The notes beneath the pieces were generated by a model that was not told the origin of the DNA, did no database searches, and saw only the letters and a list, made by a program, of their open reading frames with translations. Shown here piece by piece: positions 9,123 to 15,243 of a stretch of 24,436 bases of DNA. Within the stretch, counting starts at the first letter, position 1, and each line of letters begins with the position of its first letter. Source of the DNA: UBA4732 sp002404095 (GTDB taxonomy: Bacteria > Planctomycetota > Planctomycetia > Gemmatales > Gemmataceae); the NCBI GenBank assembly GCA_036783645.1, contig DAIPWT010000099.1:1-24436 (forward strand). The letters are read 5' to 3'. The translations under genes were made by a program, and so were the position numbers.

Positions 9123-9474
9123 ATCGAGAGTTACCGACTCTTCAAACACCCTAAACATAACTCTAACAACACCAGATAGTTACATCGACGCCCTTCCGAT
9201 CAACCTGCCTCAGCCTGCCTCAGCCCCCTTCAACAAAGCGGACATGCTACAGTCATGCTACACCCCAGCCTTAAAGAGGTATTAAGCATCTTTTATATGC
9301 GCTAGTCCCGGTAAAACCCGCCTGGCCGTTGCCCCTCAACAACAAGCAACCTACCGCCTACCTATTCCGCAGAAATTACCCATGCCGCCCTGACATCCAG
9401 CCGCCACGCCGATTAACATTGGCTCATCAGGAGCCACCCGCTCCATCAGAGGCCACAAAAACGCGGAGGTTCGC
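9123..9474. other. gene-free left end of the element
   Basis: About 350 bp between attL and the first gene. It holds two tandem copies of CCTGCCTCAG (9204-9223), the paired ATGCTACA motifs (9244-9262) and presumably the promoter for the first genes. I saw no protein-like frame. The low GC around 9130-9190 and 9270-9300 differs from the flanks. Confidence 0.6.
9244..9262 (+). promoter_or_regulatory. paired ATGCTACA motifs, probable integrase arm sites (left)
   Basis: ATGCTACA occurs at 9244-9251 and again at 9255-9262, exactly one helical turn (11 bp) apart. The same pair with the same spacing is at 18355-18373 near the other end. The position inside both ends, away from the core, is what tyrosine-integrase arm-type or excisionase sites look like. 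Confidence 0.65.
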
Positions 9475-9654
9475 ATGACTCGACCGCTGATGACGACCAA
9501 GGACATCTGCAACTTGTACAAAATTACCCGATTCACCGTACCGAAGTGGGTCAGGGCCAACTTGCTGCCGGCGCCGATCAGGATGGGCCGCGCCCTGCGG
9601 TGGGATGCCGACCAAGTCGAAGCCGCGCTAAGGATCGCGGCCGAGAGCAACTAA
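9475..9654 (+). CDS. excisionase-like HTH DNA-binding protein
   Basis: The 59-aa product (MTRPLMTTKDICNLYKITRF...) is a single winged-helix/MerR-like DNA-binding unit of the HTH_17/AlpA kind. The recognition part is TKDICNLYKITRFTVPKWVRANLLPAP, followed by IRMGRALRWDADQVEAAL, the usual wing and closing helix. Such proteins act as recombination directionality factors or small regulators of integrative elements. It was too short for ordinary ORF cut-offs, but has a good ribosome binding site (GGAGG at 9465-9469, 5 nt before the ATG). It lies close to attL and opens the rightward gene series, which fits an excisionase that works with the integrase at 17168. A transcription regulator role is the alternative. 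Confidence 0.78.
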   Translation: MTRPLMTTKDICNLYKITRFTVPKWVRANLLPAPIRMGRALRWDADQVEAALRIAAESN

Positions 9655-9713
9655 AACCGGCCGGACTGACAACCCATTGTCACTCCAGCTCTTACTCTAA
9701 CCAGTATACGCAT

Positions 9714-10019
9714 GTGAAAGACCTCATCGAAAACCAGCTCGACCAAATCCGCGACCGCCTCGACGACATCACGCTTATCCTCGGAGGTTTCCGGCGCGTC
9801 GAAGGCCTCGGCGCTTCCAAACTCAGCGCCGCCCTCGCCGCCGCCGAACTAGGCCTCAAGAAGGTTCTGAACCGCAAGAACTTCTCCCTTGGCGTTCGCT
9901 ACACAACGCGGGAGTTGCACCCCTCGCCGGCGGAGGCATCGCGTGAATCATTATGGGCCGAGGCCGGCGCGTCGGCGCGCCGGGCGGCGGGTTTTCGCCC
10001 GGTGAAGCAGTCCCCATGA
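9714..10019 (+). CDS. small hypothetical protein, 101 aa
   Basis: I do not recognise this protein. It begins VKDLIENQLDQIRDRLDDITLILGGFRRVEGL, an amphipathic helix likely to form a coiled coil. SKLSAALAAAELGLKKVLNRKNFSLGVRYTTRELHPSPAEASRE follows, and then an Ala/Arg-rich tail. No signal peptide or membrane span is visible. The GTG at 9714 is the best start: the ATG two bases upstream is out of frame and reads straight into TGA, and upstream in-frame sequence has no further start near a binding site. Its stop overlaps the next start (ATGA at 10016-10019), which indicates translational coupling with the next gene. Confidence 0.6.
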   Translation: MKDLIENQLDQIRDRLDDITLILGGFRRVEGLGASKLSAALAAAELGLKKVLNRKNFSLGVRYTTRELHPSPAEASRESLWAEAGASARRAAGFRPVKQSP

Positions 10020-10216
10020 ACGCCAACGAACGCACGAACTTGTCGATAACAGACCCAAAAGGTTGGCCCGAGTGGGCAGTCAGCGAAGTCCCGGACGAAT
10101 TCGCGGGCCCCGACCAAAGCCCCGAGAACCTAGAACGTTGCCGCGAAGAACCAGCGGAGGATTGGAACGCCTTCGTCGATCTGTTGGCACCGAAGCCGAA
10201 GCAGTTGAACCCTTAA
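10016..10216 (+). CDS. small acidic hypothetical protein, 66 aa
   Basis: This 66-aa acidic protein (MNANERTNLSITDPKGWPEWAVSEVPDEFAGPDQSPEN...) contains WPEWAVSEVPDEFAGPDQSPENLERCREEPAEDWNAFVDLL. I do not recognise it. The start ATG overlaps the previous stop (ATGA), and the next gene, the capsid, starts 31 bp after its stop. In phage operons a small acidic gene just before the capsid can be a scaffold or decoration factor, but nothing in the sequence shows that here. Confidence 0.6.
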   Translation: MNANERTNLSITDPKGWPEWAVSEVPDEFAGPDQSPENLERCREEPAEDWNAFVDLLAPKPKQLNP

Positions 10217-10247
10217 CCCTTGACCCCCTCGAACCAGGAGATTCCCC

Positions 10248-11549
10248 GTGCAGACAAATGAAGCCCCCACTCTCAGCCCCCGCGTTCAGCAGGCCGTGAA
10301 GGACGACGCCGCCGAGACCATCAGCGCCCTCTTCAAGAAGGAGTGGGACGCCAAAAAGAAGGCCGACGCCGATCTCAAGACGTCGGCCGAAGCCTTCGCC
10401 CTTAACAAACAACTCATCGCAAACAAGCTGCAAGACCTACAGGTTGCCCGGGTTGCGGAGCAGGTCTTCCGCGACAGCTTCGGCGACGGACTCCCGCCGG
10501 CCAAATCGTTCGGCGAATTTGTACAGGCGGCGATCTTCCGAAACAGCAACTTCTTGGAAAAGAACTACGGGTCCACGCTTTCCGTACCTGACCGGTCGTA
10601 CTGGACGCCAAAGCAGAAGGCCGCTTTGACCACCGCGAGCGGTACGCTTGGCGCTTACACCGTACCCACGGAGTACGCCAGCAAAGTCATGGGAATCGTG
10701 GCCGAATTGGCCTTCGTCCGCACCCGCGCCCAGATCGTGAAAATGAACTCGGGCACATTCGCCTATCCGCTTCTCGACATAACCAGCGCTCAAGCCGCCG
10801 GCACGTCGCCCTTCGCCGGCGGTCTACTACTCTCCTGGCTGGCCGACGCCGCCAGCCGCACCGAGACCGAGCCGCAGTTCAAGGAACTCGAACTAAAGGC
10901 GTGGGAGTTGTCCGGGGTAACCACCATCAGCCGGCCCCTACTGGACGACGGCGCCAACCTCGACGCGTACCTGACAGTCCTGGTCGCCCATGCCGTGGCC
11001 CAGTATGAGGAAGCGGCGTTCCTGACCGGAAACGGCGTCGGTAAGCCGCAGGGCATCCTCGGCGCCGCCGCCACGATTGCCGTGTCGCGGCAGGCCGCCA
11101 ACGTCATCCAGTATGCCGACGTGGCCGGCATGTTGGCGAAGTTGCCCCCAGGCTCGCACGAATACGCCTGCTGGACATGCAGCCCGACCGCCCTGCCCCA
11201 ATTGCTGGAACTGAAGGACGCGATCACCTCAGGGAGCGCCGTCCACCTCCAAGCCGGCATCAGCGAGGCGACTGCTCGCCCGCGTTTGACGCTCGGCGGC
11301 TTGCCGCTCAAGGTTTCGCAATGGCTGCCCGCCCTCGGCACCAAGGGCGACTTGATACTGGCCGACTGGCGATATTATGTGGTCGGCGACCGCAGCCTCG
11401 AAATCGCGTCGTCCGATGGGGTGATCTTCCTGAAGAATCAGATCAGTGTGCGCGTTGTCGAGCGTGTGGACGGGCAGCCCTGGATCGACAAACCCATCAC
11501 CTTGCAGGACGGCGTAACCCAGGTCAGCCCGTTTCTTGTTCTGAACTGA
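10248..11549 (+). CDS. HK97-fold major capsid protein
   Basis: This is the shell protein of a tailed-phage-type capsid, 433 aa, in the Phage_capsid (HK97) family. Residues 1-75 are charged helices (AVKDDAAETISALFKKEWDAKKKADADLKTSAEAF) like a scaffolding delta domain. The fold proper begins at about 130 (GTLGAYTVPTEYASKVMGIVAELAFVRTRAQIVKM), continues through the E-loop-like region around 180-215, and shows the hallmark AAFLTGNGVGKPQGILGA at 257-273. The C-terminal P-domain includes GDLILADWRYYVVGDRSLEI and a closing beta segment. Start is GTG with AGGAG 8 nt upstream. No protease, portal or terminase is nearby, so either a helper phage supplies them or the capsid serves another purpose. Confidence 0.88.
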   Translation: MQTNEAPTLSPRVQQAVKDDAAETISALFKKEWDAKKKADADLKTSAEAFALNKQLIANKLQDLQVARVAEQVFRDSFGDGLPPAKSFGEFVQAAIFRNSNFLEKNYGSTLSVPDRSYWTPKQKAALTTASGTLGAYTVPTEYASKVMGIVAELAFVRTRAQIVKMNSGTFAYPLLDITSAQAAGTSPFAGGLLLSWLADAASRTETEPQFKELELKAWELSGVTTISRPLLDDGANLDAYLTVLVAHAVAQYEEAAFLTGNGVGKPQGILGAAATIAVSRQAANVIQYADVAGMLAKLPPGSHEYACWTCSPTALPQLLELKDAITSGSAVHLQAGISEATARPRLTLGGLPLKVSQWLPALGTKGDLILADWRYYVVGDRSLEIASSDGVIFLKNQISVRVVERVDGQPWIDKPITLQDGVTQVSPFLVLN

Positions 11550-11625
11550 CCACCCCCCGCCGGGCGCATGGACGCGCCCGCCCCCGCTTTCCTCAAACCG
11601 TTAAACGCTGACGGCGCCTACATCC

Positions 11626-12702
11626 ATGAATCAGCCTTCAACCATGACCCCCGACGCCGACGCCGAGGCCGCGGCTTGGCTTGACTCTGCCCTCATTCCC
11701 TGGGGCGAGTTGATCGAGCGGCACCCAACCTTGCGTTCCCCCCTCATCGAAGGTTTACTTCGCAGAGGGGAGACCATGAACCTTATCGCGAACAGCAAGG
11801 TCGGCAAGAGATGGCTCGTCAACGACTTGGCTATCTCGGTTGCGACCGGAAGGCCGTGGCTTGGTATATTCCCGACGGCGCCGGGCCACGTCCTTATCAT
11901 CGACAACGAGCTTCACCGCGAGACCATCGCCCACCGCTTACGAGCCGTAGCCAAGGCAAACGGGATCGAGGTTGGCGCAGATGACAGGACCATCACCGTT
12001 TTACCCTTGCGGGGCCGGTTACAGAACGTCTACCAGCTCGCCAGGGGGTTCCAGGAGCGAGAGGCGGGGCAATACTCGCTTATCATCGTGGACGCCTTCT
12101 ACAGGGCCTTGCCGCCCGACACCGACGAGAACGCCAACGCCGACATGGCGAACGTTTACAACGCCGTCGATTCCTTGGCCGACTCGACAGGCGCGTCTAC
12201 CGTTTTGGTGCATCACGCCAGCAAGGGCAGCCAAAGCGACAAGATGGTTACGGACGTTGGCAGCGGCGCCGGGGCTATATCAAGAGCCGCCGACACCCAC
12301 TTGATCCTTCGGAGGCACCAAGAGGAGGCAGCCTACGTCCTCGACTTCGCCCTACGGTCCTGGCCACCGGCCACACCTATGTGTCTACGCTGGCGGTTCC
12401 CCCAGTGGGAGCTGGCGCCAGACCTTGACCCCGCCGCCCTATGGACCGGACGGAAGCCGGCCAAGAAGGACGTACCAGAGGTCGAAGAGTGGAACGCGTG
12501 GAGATTGGCCGAGCTATGCCCGGAAGAAGCGACACATCCGGCAACGGTGCTATTGAAGGCAAGTCGGGCTGGCCTATCCGAGCGGAAGGCAAAGGGGTTG
12601 TTGGCGGAAGCGGTTGAGCTTGGCTACCTCACCGAGGTGCCGCGACCGGGCGACAAAAGGGGCAAGAATATGTATCGCGCGCACCCCCCACACCCCCCGT
12701 AG
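11626..12702 (+). CDS. AAA_25/RepA-like ATPase with altered Walker A and C-terminal winged helix
   Basis: The 358-aa protein belongs to the RecA-fold AAA_25 group, related to the plasmid RSF1010 RepA helicase and common in planctomycete elements. GLLRRGETMNLIANSKVGKRWLVNDLAISVATGRPWLG (43-80) holds the P-loop. Walker B is SLIIVDAFYR (151-160), and the sensor segment is STVLVHHASKGSQ. Where family members have GKS or GKT after the lysine, this one has GKR (K61-R62), so nucleotide binding may be changed. About residues 285-350 (HPATVLLKASRAGLSERKAKGLLAEAVELGYLTEVPRPGDKRG) look like a winged helix for DNA binding. The likely role is replication of the element. The stop codon lies inside the arm of a 12-bp hairpin. 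Confidence 0.8.
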   Translation: MNQPSTMTPDADAEAAAWLDSALIPWGELIERHPTLRSPLIEGLLRRGETMNLIANSKVGKRWLVNDLAISVATGRPWLGIFPTAPGHVLIIDNELHRETIAHRLRAVAKANGIEVGADDRTITVLPLRGRLQNVYQLARGFQEREAGQYSLIIVDAFYRALPPDTDENANADMANVYNAVDSLADSTGASTVLVHHASKGSQSDKMVTDVGSGAGAISRAADTHLILRRHQEEAAYVLDFALRSWPPATPMCLRWRFPQWELAPDLDPAALWTGRKPAKKDVPEVEEWNAWRLAELCPEEATHPATVLLKASRAGLSERKAKGLLAEAVELGYLTEVPRPGDKRGKNMYRAHPPHPP

Positions 12703-12724
12703 GTATGCGCAACATACCTACGGG
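12696..12724 (+). terminator. 12-bp perfect hairpin overlapping the ATPase stop codon
   Basis: CCCGTAGGTATG (12696-12707) pairs perfectly with 12713-12724 around a 5-nt loop. The TAG stop (12700-12702) is within the left arm. No T-run follows, so it could be a factor-dependent terminator, an mRNA 3' end protector or a binding site. Confidence 0.6.
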
Positions 12725-13041
12725 TGAGAGAAACGTGCGCGCGAGACATATAGGCCAGCAGGTGGTAGAGAGCAAACAGTGCAGTGTTATTCCGTACATC
12801 GCGTGGATGGGTGTACAGTAAAAGGCCGTATAGATGAGAGTGGAAGAGGCGGCTTGGGCAGGCTTCGGCCGGGTTTAGGCAAGGGCAAGGGTAGGGCAAG
12901 GGTAGGGCAAGGGTACGGCAAGGCTGGCATTCACCCTGGAGAACGCCATTGGCATGACGGCCGCTCTTGGGATACATTACCCGACAACGCGGCGCCCGTT
13001 CCACGTTGGGGCGGCACCGCTTAACTCACTGGGGTATGCCG
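12703..13041. other. gene-free stretch with G-rich tandem repeat
   Basis: About 340 bp between the ATPase and the secreted protein. Apart from the hairpin at its left edge and the G-rich repeat at 12878-12923 I saw no gene. The rightward and leftward open frames here are made largely by the repeat (for example a Leu-Pro-Tyr-Pro-Cys pattern) and look like chance. Confidence 0.55.
12878..12923 (+). repeat. 11-bp G-rich tandem repeat, G-quadruplex candidate
   Basis: The unit GGGCAAGGGTA repeats with an 11-bp period. Six GGG runs (12883, 12889, 12894, 12900, 12905, 12911) are separated by alternating CAA and TA loops of 3 and 2 nt. This meets the usual definition of a G-quadruplex-forming sequence on the plus strand. 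Confidence 0.8.
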
Positions 13042-13380
13042 ATGCAGAGGTTTTTCACCGTTGCCGCTCTCACGGCTTTCACCGCTCTCCCCGCTCCTGC
13101 CGCCGACACGCCGGCACCGCCCGCACCACCAGCCGCGACGTCCGCGATCAAGGGGGTGCTGCCTCGGGACTGGAAAAAGCTCGGCTTGAGCGACGACCAG
13201 AAGCAAAAGGCCTACGCCATCACTGCTGACGCCAAGGCCAAGCTGGCCAAGCTGGAAGCGGAAATCGCGGCCATCAAGGATGACGAACACAAGCAGCTGA
13301 ACGCACTCCTTTCCGACGAACAACGCAAGCATCTAGCGCAACTTCTCACAGGCGACAAGGCCGAGTCGAAGAAGCCGTAG
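13042..13380 (+). CDS. small secreted Spy/CpxP-like protein
   Basis: The 112-aa product has a signal peptide (MQRFFTVAALTAFTALPAPAA, probable cleavage near ALPAPAA) and a proline/alanine linker. A helical domain follows: LPRDWKKLGLSDDQKQKAYAITADAKAKLAKLEAEIAAIKDDEHKQLNALLSDEQRKHLAQLL. The two LxLSDDQ/LLSDEQ motifs resemble the LTxxQ repeats of Spy/CpxP periplasmic chaperone-like proteins. Planctomycetes have many such small proteins. ATG 13042 is preferred over ATG 13036 because GGGG lies 7 nt before it. It is the only gene in the element with an export signal and may be cargo. The family call is moderate; the exported nature is clearer. Confidence 0.68.
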   Translation: MQRFFTVAALTAFTALPAPAADTPAPPAPPAATSAIKGVLPRDWKKLGLSDDQKQKAYAITADAKAKLAKLEAEIAAIKDDEHKQLNALLSDEQRKHLAQLLTGDKAESKKP

Positions 13381-13548
13381 CATTCCGCAAATCTAGGCAC
13401 GGACGCCTCTTTTGCTTTTCTTCGTTAGGCCGCTTTTCAATGCCCTACGCGGGCGGCGCCCTCAATCGGCGGGGCCTTCTTAAATACGGCCGGCGTGTAC
13501 GATCGAAGGTTCTGGCCGTGTTCCGTGTCGCGGCCTGCGGCCGATGGA

Positions 13549-13606
13549 GCCTGCCGGCGGCCGGGCGGCGAGCCACCGGGCGCCAAGGCCTGCCGGCGGC
13601 CAGGCG
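13549..13606 (+). repeat. two GC-rich direct repeats, 19 bp, 39-bp period
   Basis: GCCTGCCGGCGGCCGGGCG at 13549-13567 recurs with one change (A for G) at 13588-13606. Each copy is partly self-complementary (GCCGGC, GGCC). Confidence 0.7.
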
Positions 13607-13695
13607 CGATGCAAGCGTCTCTTGAGTAGCTCTCTCCTCCGCGACCTGCACGTCGGGACTCCGCTCCGGCCCAGTGCGGCCTGCGCTCCGAGCGT

Positions 13696-13748
13696 GCCGG
13701 CGAGTACGCCTCTCCGTTCGGAGCGAGACGCCAGAGGCGTCTCGCTCC
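13696..13748 (+). repeat. GAGTAC-loop hairpin next to a 13-bp perfect hairpin
   Basis: GCCGGCGAGTACGCC at 13696-13710 is identical to 14446-14460 in the hairpin array and folds as GGC-GAGTAC-GCC. An outer CTCCGA/TCGGAG pair (13686-13691 with 13718-13723) can enclose it. It is followed by GGAGCGAGACGCC (13720-13732), which pairs perfectly with 13736-13748 across a 3-nt loop. The two folds compete for 13720-13723. Confidence 0.6.
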
Positions 13749-13895
13749 TCTCTGCGGCCGCGGGCGGCTTCGTGCTAATCCGCCACCATCGCCCGCGTCA
13801 TCTTCGGCTACGCCTGTGGCGGCCACCGGCGGCGAGGATCGAAGGCCCTCAGGGGCCACGCAAGAGCAAGTGGCCTCCGGCGGCGATCGAAGACA

Positions 13896-13945
13896 ACCAT
13901 ACAAGCAATTCAACCGATCAACCATTCAAGCAATACAACCGATCA
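13896..13945 (+). repeat. 25-bp A-rich tandem repeat, iteron-like
   Basis: Two adjacent copies of ACCATnCAAGCAATnCAACCGATCA (13896-13920 and 13921-13945) differ only at two positions, where A and T are swapped. They sit in about 100 bp that is much more AT-rich than the surroundings. This is the usual look of origin iterons next to a melting region, but only two copies are present. Confidence 0.65.
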
Positions 13946-14082
13946 AAAGAAGCAAAACCAAGGCAACCGAACAAAAGAGCCGCATCGTGCGGCAAATACA
14001 AGGCAAGCCCCCCCACTTGAACCCGGCGAGACACTCCCCGCGAGATTGGCACGTCGAGACCTCGGCCTAACGGCCTTGGGAC

Positions 14083-14148
14083 GCCGGAGGGTCGGCTGGC
14101 GCCGCCCTCCGGCAACGCCGGCGGCTGGCCTGGCGGCCAGCCGCCGGC
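14083..14148. repeat. two adjacent GC-rich hairpins
   Basis: GCCGGAGGG (14083-14091) pairs with 14105-14113. Immediately after, GCCGGCGGCTGGCC (14117-14130) pairs perfectly over 14 bp with 14135-14148 around a 4-nt loop. Neither follows a gene, so a terminator role is not obvious. Confidence 0.65.
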
Positions 14149-14340
14149 TTGACTTCACGCCATTCCTGACGCCCGGTGCTACGGACTACTCATGCCAATA
14201 GGGTTCATCCATTCGGTAGGATGCCAGCATTTCCATGAAGTGACAGACCGTTGTTACCACCGACATCCCGTTGTCACCTCAACCAGCTTTGCCGCTGCAA
14301 CCAGCCGCCGTCAATATGCAGCTCCCGCCCATCGCTAGGA

Positions 14341-14491
14341 TCGCCGCCGATGAGTACATTCGGCGGCGGCGTTGGCGATGACTACATGCGCCAACGCGGT
14401 TCGGCTATGAGTACATACACCGAACCAAGAGTCTCATTACCGGTCGCCGGCGAGTACGCCGGACGACCTATCCGCGTTGAGTACAAAGCGG
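14341..14491 (+). other. tandem hairpins with variable stems and a conserved TGAGTACAT loop
   Basis: Five consecutive stem-loops share the apical sequence but not the stems. In A, 14342-14350 pairs with 14360-14368 around loop TGAGTACAT. In B, GCGTTGGCG at 14369-14377 pairs with 14389-14397 around A-TGACTACAT-G. In C, GGTTCGG at 14398-14404 pairs with 14420-14426, with TGAGTACAT inside a 15-nt loop. A, B and C touch without spacer. In D, 14442-14451 pairs with 14458-14468 with one bulged A around GAGTAC. E is weak: CCGC 14472-14475 pairs with 14488-14491 around a loop with TGAGTACAA. Complementarity kept while the stem sequence changes argues for selection on folded RNA or single-stranded DNA. 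No known RNA family comes to mind. Confidence 0.72.
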
Positions 14492-14499
14492 CTGGGCGA

Positions 14500-14628
14500 T
14501 GTTTGGGCGTTCCCAATCGCCGAACTCGTCACCCGTCATCGTCGCCGTCACCACCCCAGCACTCCGTGAGGGTGGTGACGGCGACGATGACGGGTGACGA
14601 GTTCGCCAGCAAATAGAACGCCCAAACA
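14500..14628. repeat. 36-bp perfect inverted repeat inside a second 12-bp pair
   Basis: The stretch 14521-14556 (starting CGAACTCGTCACCCGTCATC) is perfectly complementary to 14570-14605, leaving a 13-nt loop. Outside it, TGTTTGGGCGTT (14500-14511) pairs with AACGCCCAAACA (14617-14628) across an internal loop of 9 and 11 nt. It starts 9 nt after the hairpin array. It could extrude as a cruciform or form a very stable RNA. No open frame using it looks real. Confidence 0.85.
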
Positions 14629-14820
14629 CGAAAGATCAAGATGGAGGGAAGGATCGGGACTCCGAATCAAGGTGGCGCGAAGAAAAGACCTGGCGCGCGA
14701 CCGCCGCCTACACTCTGCCCTCTCCATTATCTCAGATAAATCCCTGAAAATACAGCGAATTCCATCAAACTGCTATTGCGTTATTGTGCCGTTTGTGGGA
14801 CGATGAGGATATAGAAAAGT

Positions 14821-14851
14821 GGGTCGCGTCGGGTAAGAACCGACGCGACCC
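14821..14851 (+). promoter_or_regulatory. 12-bp perfect hairpin upstream of the gene at 14883
   Basis: GGGTCGCGTCGG (14821-14832) pairs with 14840-14851 around the loop GTAAGAA. It ends about 17 nt before the GGAGG of the next gene, so it is placed to affect its mRNA leader or to end upstream transcription. Confidence 0.6.
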
Positions 14852-14882
14852 TGGTCCCAAACCTTGTTGGAGGTCTGAGCCG

Positions 14883-15185
14883 ATGTTCAGTCTACTGCAC
14901 GTCACCCCGCGTCGCAATCTCTCTTCCATTTACAAGCTGGGCGTCAACCCGGACTTCGCGAAGTGTCCGCGCGCGGAGTGCTGGTTCTGCTCGCCCTCGC
15001 TCCGCGCCTGGGCCATCGCCCACGTCGCCGAGCGCCACTCCGTCGATCCCCGCGATGTCGTCGTCATCCGCGTCAAGGTCTCCCCGACCCAGCTAACGCA
15101 CCGAGGCAAGGGTCTCTGGACCTGCTCGCGAGTCGTCCGCGAAATCGTATCCGTCGCCGTCACCTTCGCCCCGGTCGCCGCCTGA
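14883..15185 (+). CDS. small protein with possible ADP-ribosyltransferase-like fold, 100 aa
   Basis: The product begins MFSLLHVTPRRNLSSIYKLGVNP. An H-x-T...NL-x-SI-x-x-x-G pattern like this opens KptA/DarT-type ADP-ribosyltransferase folds. It continues with CWFCSPSLRAWAIAHVAERHSVDPRDVVVIRVKV and THRGKGLWTCSRVV, a pattern I recall from uncharacterised proteins of planctomycete and phage elements. The length, 100 residues, is short for a full transferase, and a catalytic set cannot be fixed by eye. The start is ATG 14883 because GGAGG lies 9 nt upstream. The same leader (TTGGAGGTCTG then CCGATG) precedes the next gene, which suggests matched translation. ADP-ribosylation or NAD use is inference; an unknown structural role is possible. 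Confidence 0.62.
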   Translation: MFSLLHVTPRRNLSSIYKLGVNPDFAKCPRAECWFCSPSLRAWAIAHVAERHSVDPRDVVVIRVKVSPTQLTHRGKGLWTCSRVVREIVSVAVTFAPVAA

Positions 15186-15201
15186 GTTCTTCCCCCTGTT
15201 T

Positions 15202-15227
15202 GCCACTAGCCCTAAAGGGCTAGTGGC
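15202..15227 (+). terminator. 11-bp perfect hairpin between two cassette genes
   Basis: GCCACTAGCCC (15202-15212) pairs with 15217-15227 around TAAA. Only a short CTTT follows. It lies directly before the GGAGG of the SWIM gene, so partial termination or mRNA processing is as likely as full termination. Confidence 0.6.
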
Positions 15228-15243
15228 CTTTGGAGGTCTGCCG

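Larger units (their letters stand above)
13381..14882. other. 1.5-kb structured non-coding region of the element
   Basis: No convincing gene lies here. The open frames on both strands are short, low in complexity or built from repeats. The region contains GC-rich hairpins (13720-13748, 14083-14113, 14117-14148), imperfect direct repeats (13549-13606; CCGTTGTTACC/CCGTTGTCACC near 14248-14280), an A-rich 25-bp tandem repeat (13896-13945), the common-loop hairpin array (14341-14491), a long inverted repeat (14500-14628) and a hairpin before the next gene (14821-14851). It may hold the replication origin, a packaging site or a large non-coding RNA. Confidence 0.7.

Noticed and set aside
12624..13004. 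Leftward open frame with a Leu-Pro-Tyr-Pro-Cys pattern
   Set aside because: The pattern is only the translation of the 11-bp G-rich repeat, and the frame overlaps the ATPase gene antisense.
13544..14020. Rightward open frame of about 158 codons
   Set aside because: It is Ala/Arg/Pro-rich, runs across several hairpins and the A-rich tandem repeat, and has no domain or ribosome binding site; chance frame in GC-rich DNA.
14341..14605. CRISPR array or integron attC array
   Set aside because: Repeats are too few and too short, spacers are stems complementary to themselves, there are no cas genes, and the integron GTTRRRY/RYYYAAC layout does not fit.
14251..14616. Rightward open frame across the hairpin array
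   Set aside because: The frame reads through both the array and one arm of the 36-bp inverted repeat; its composition is not protein-like and the structure explains the sequence better.
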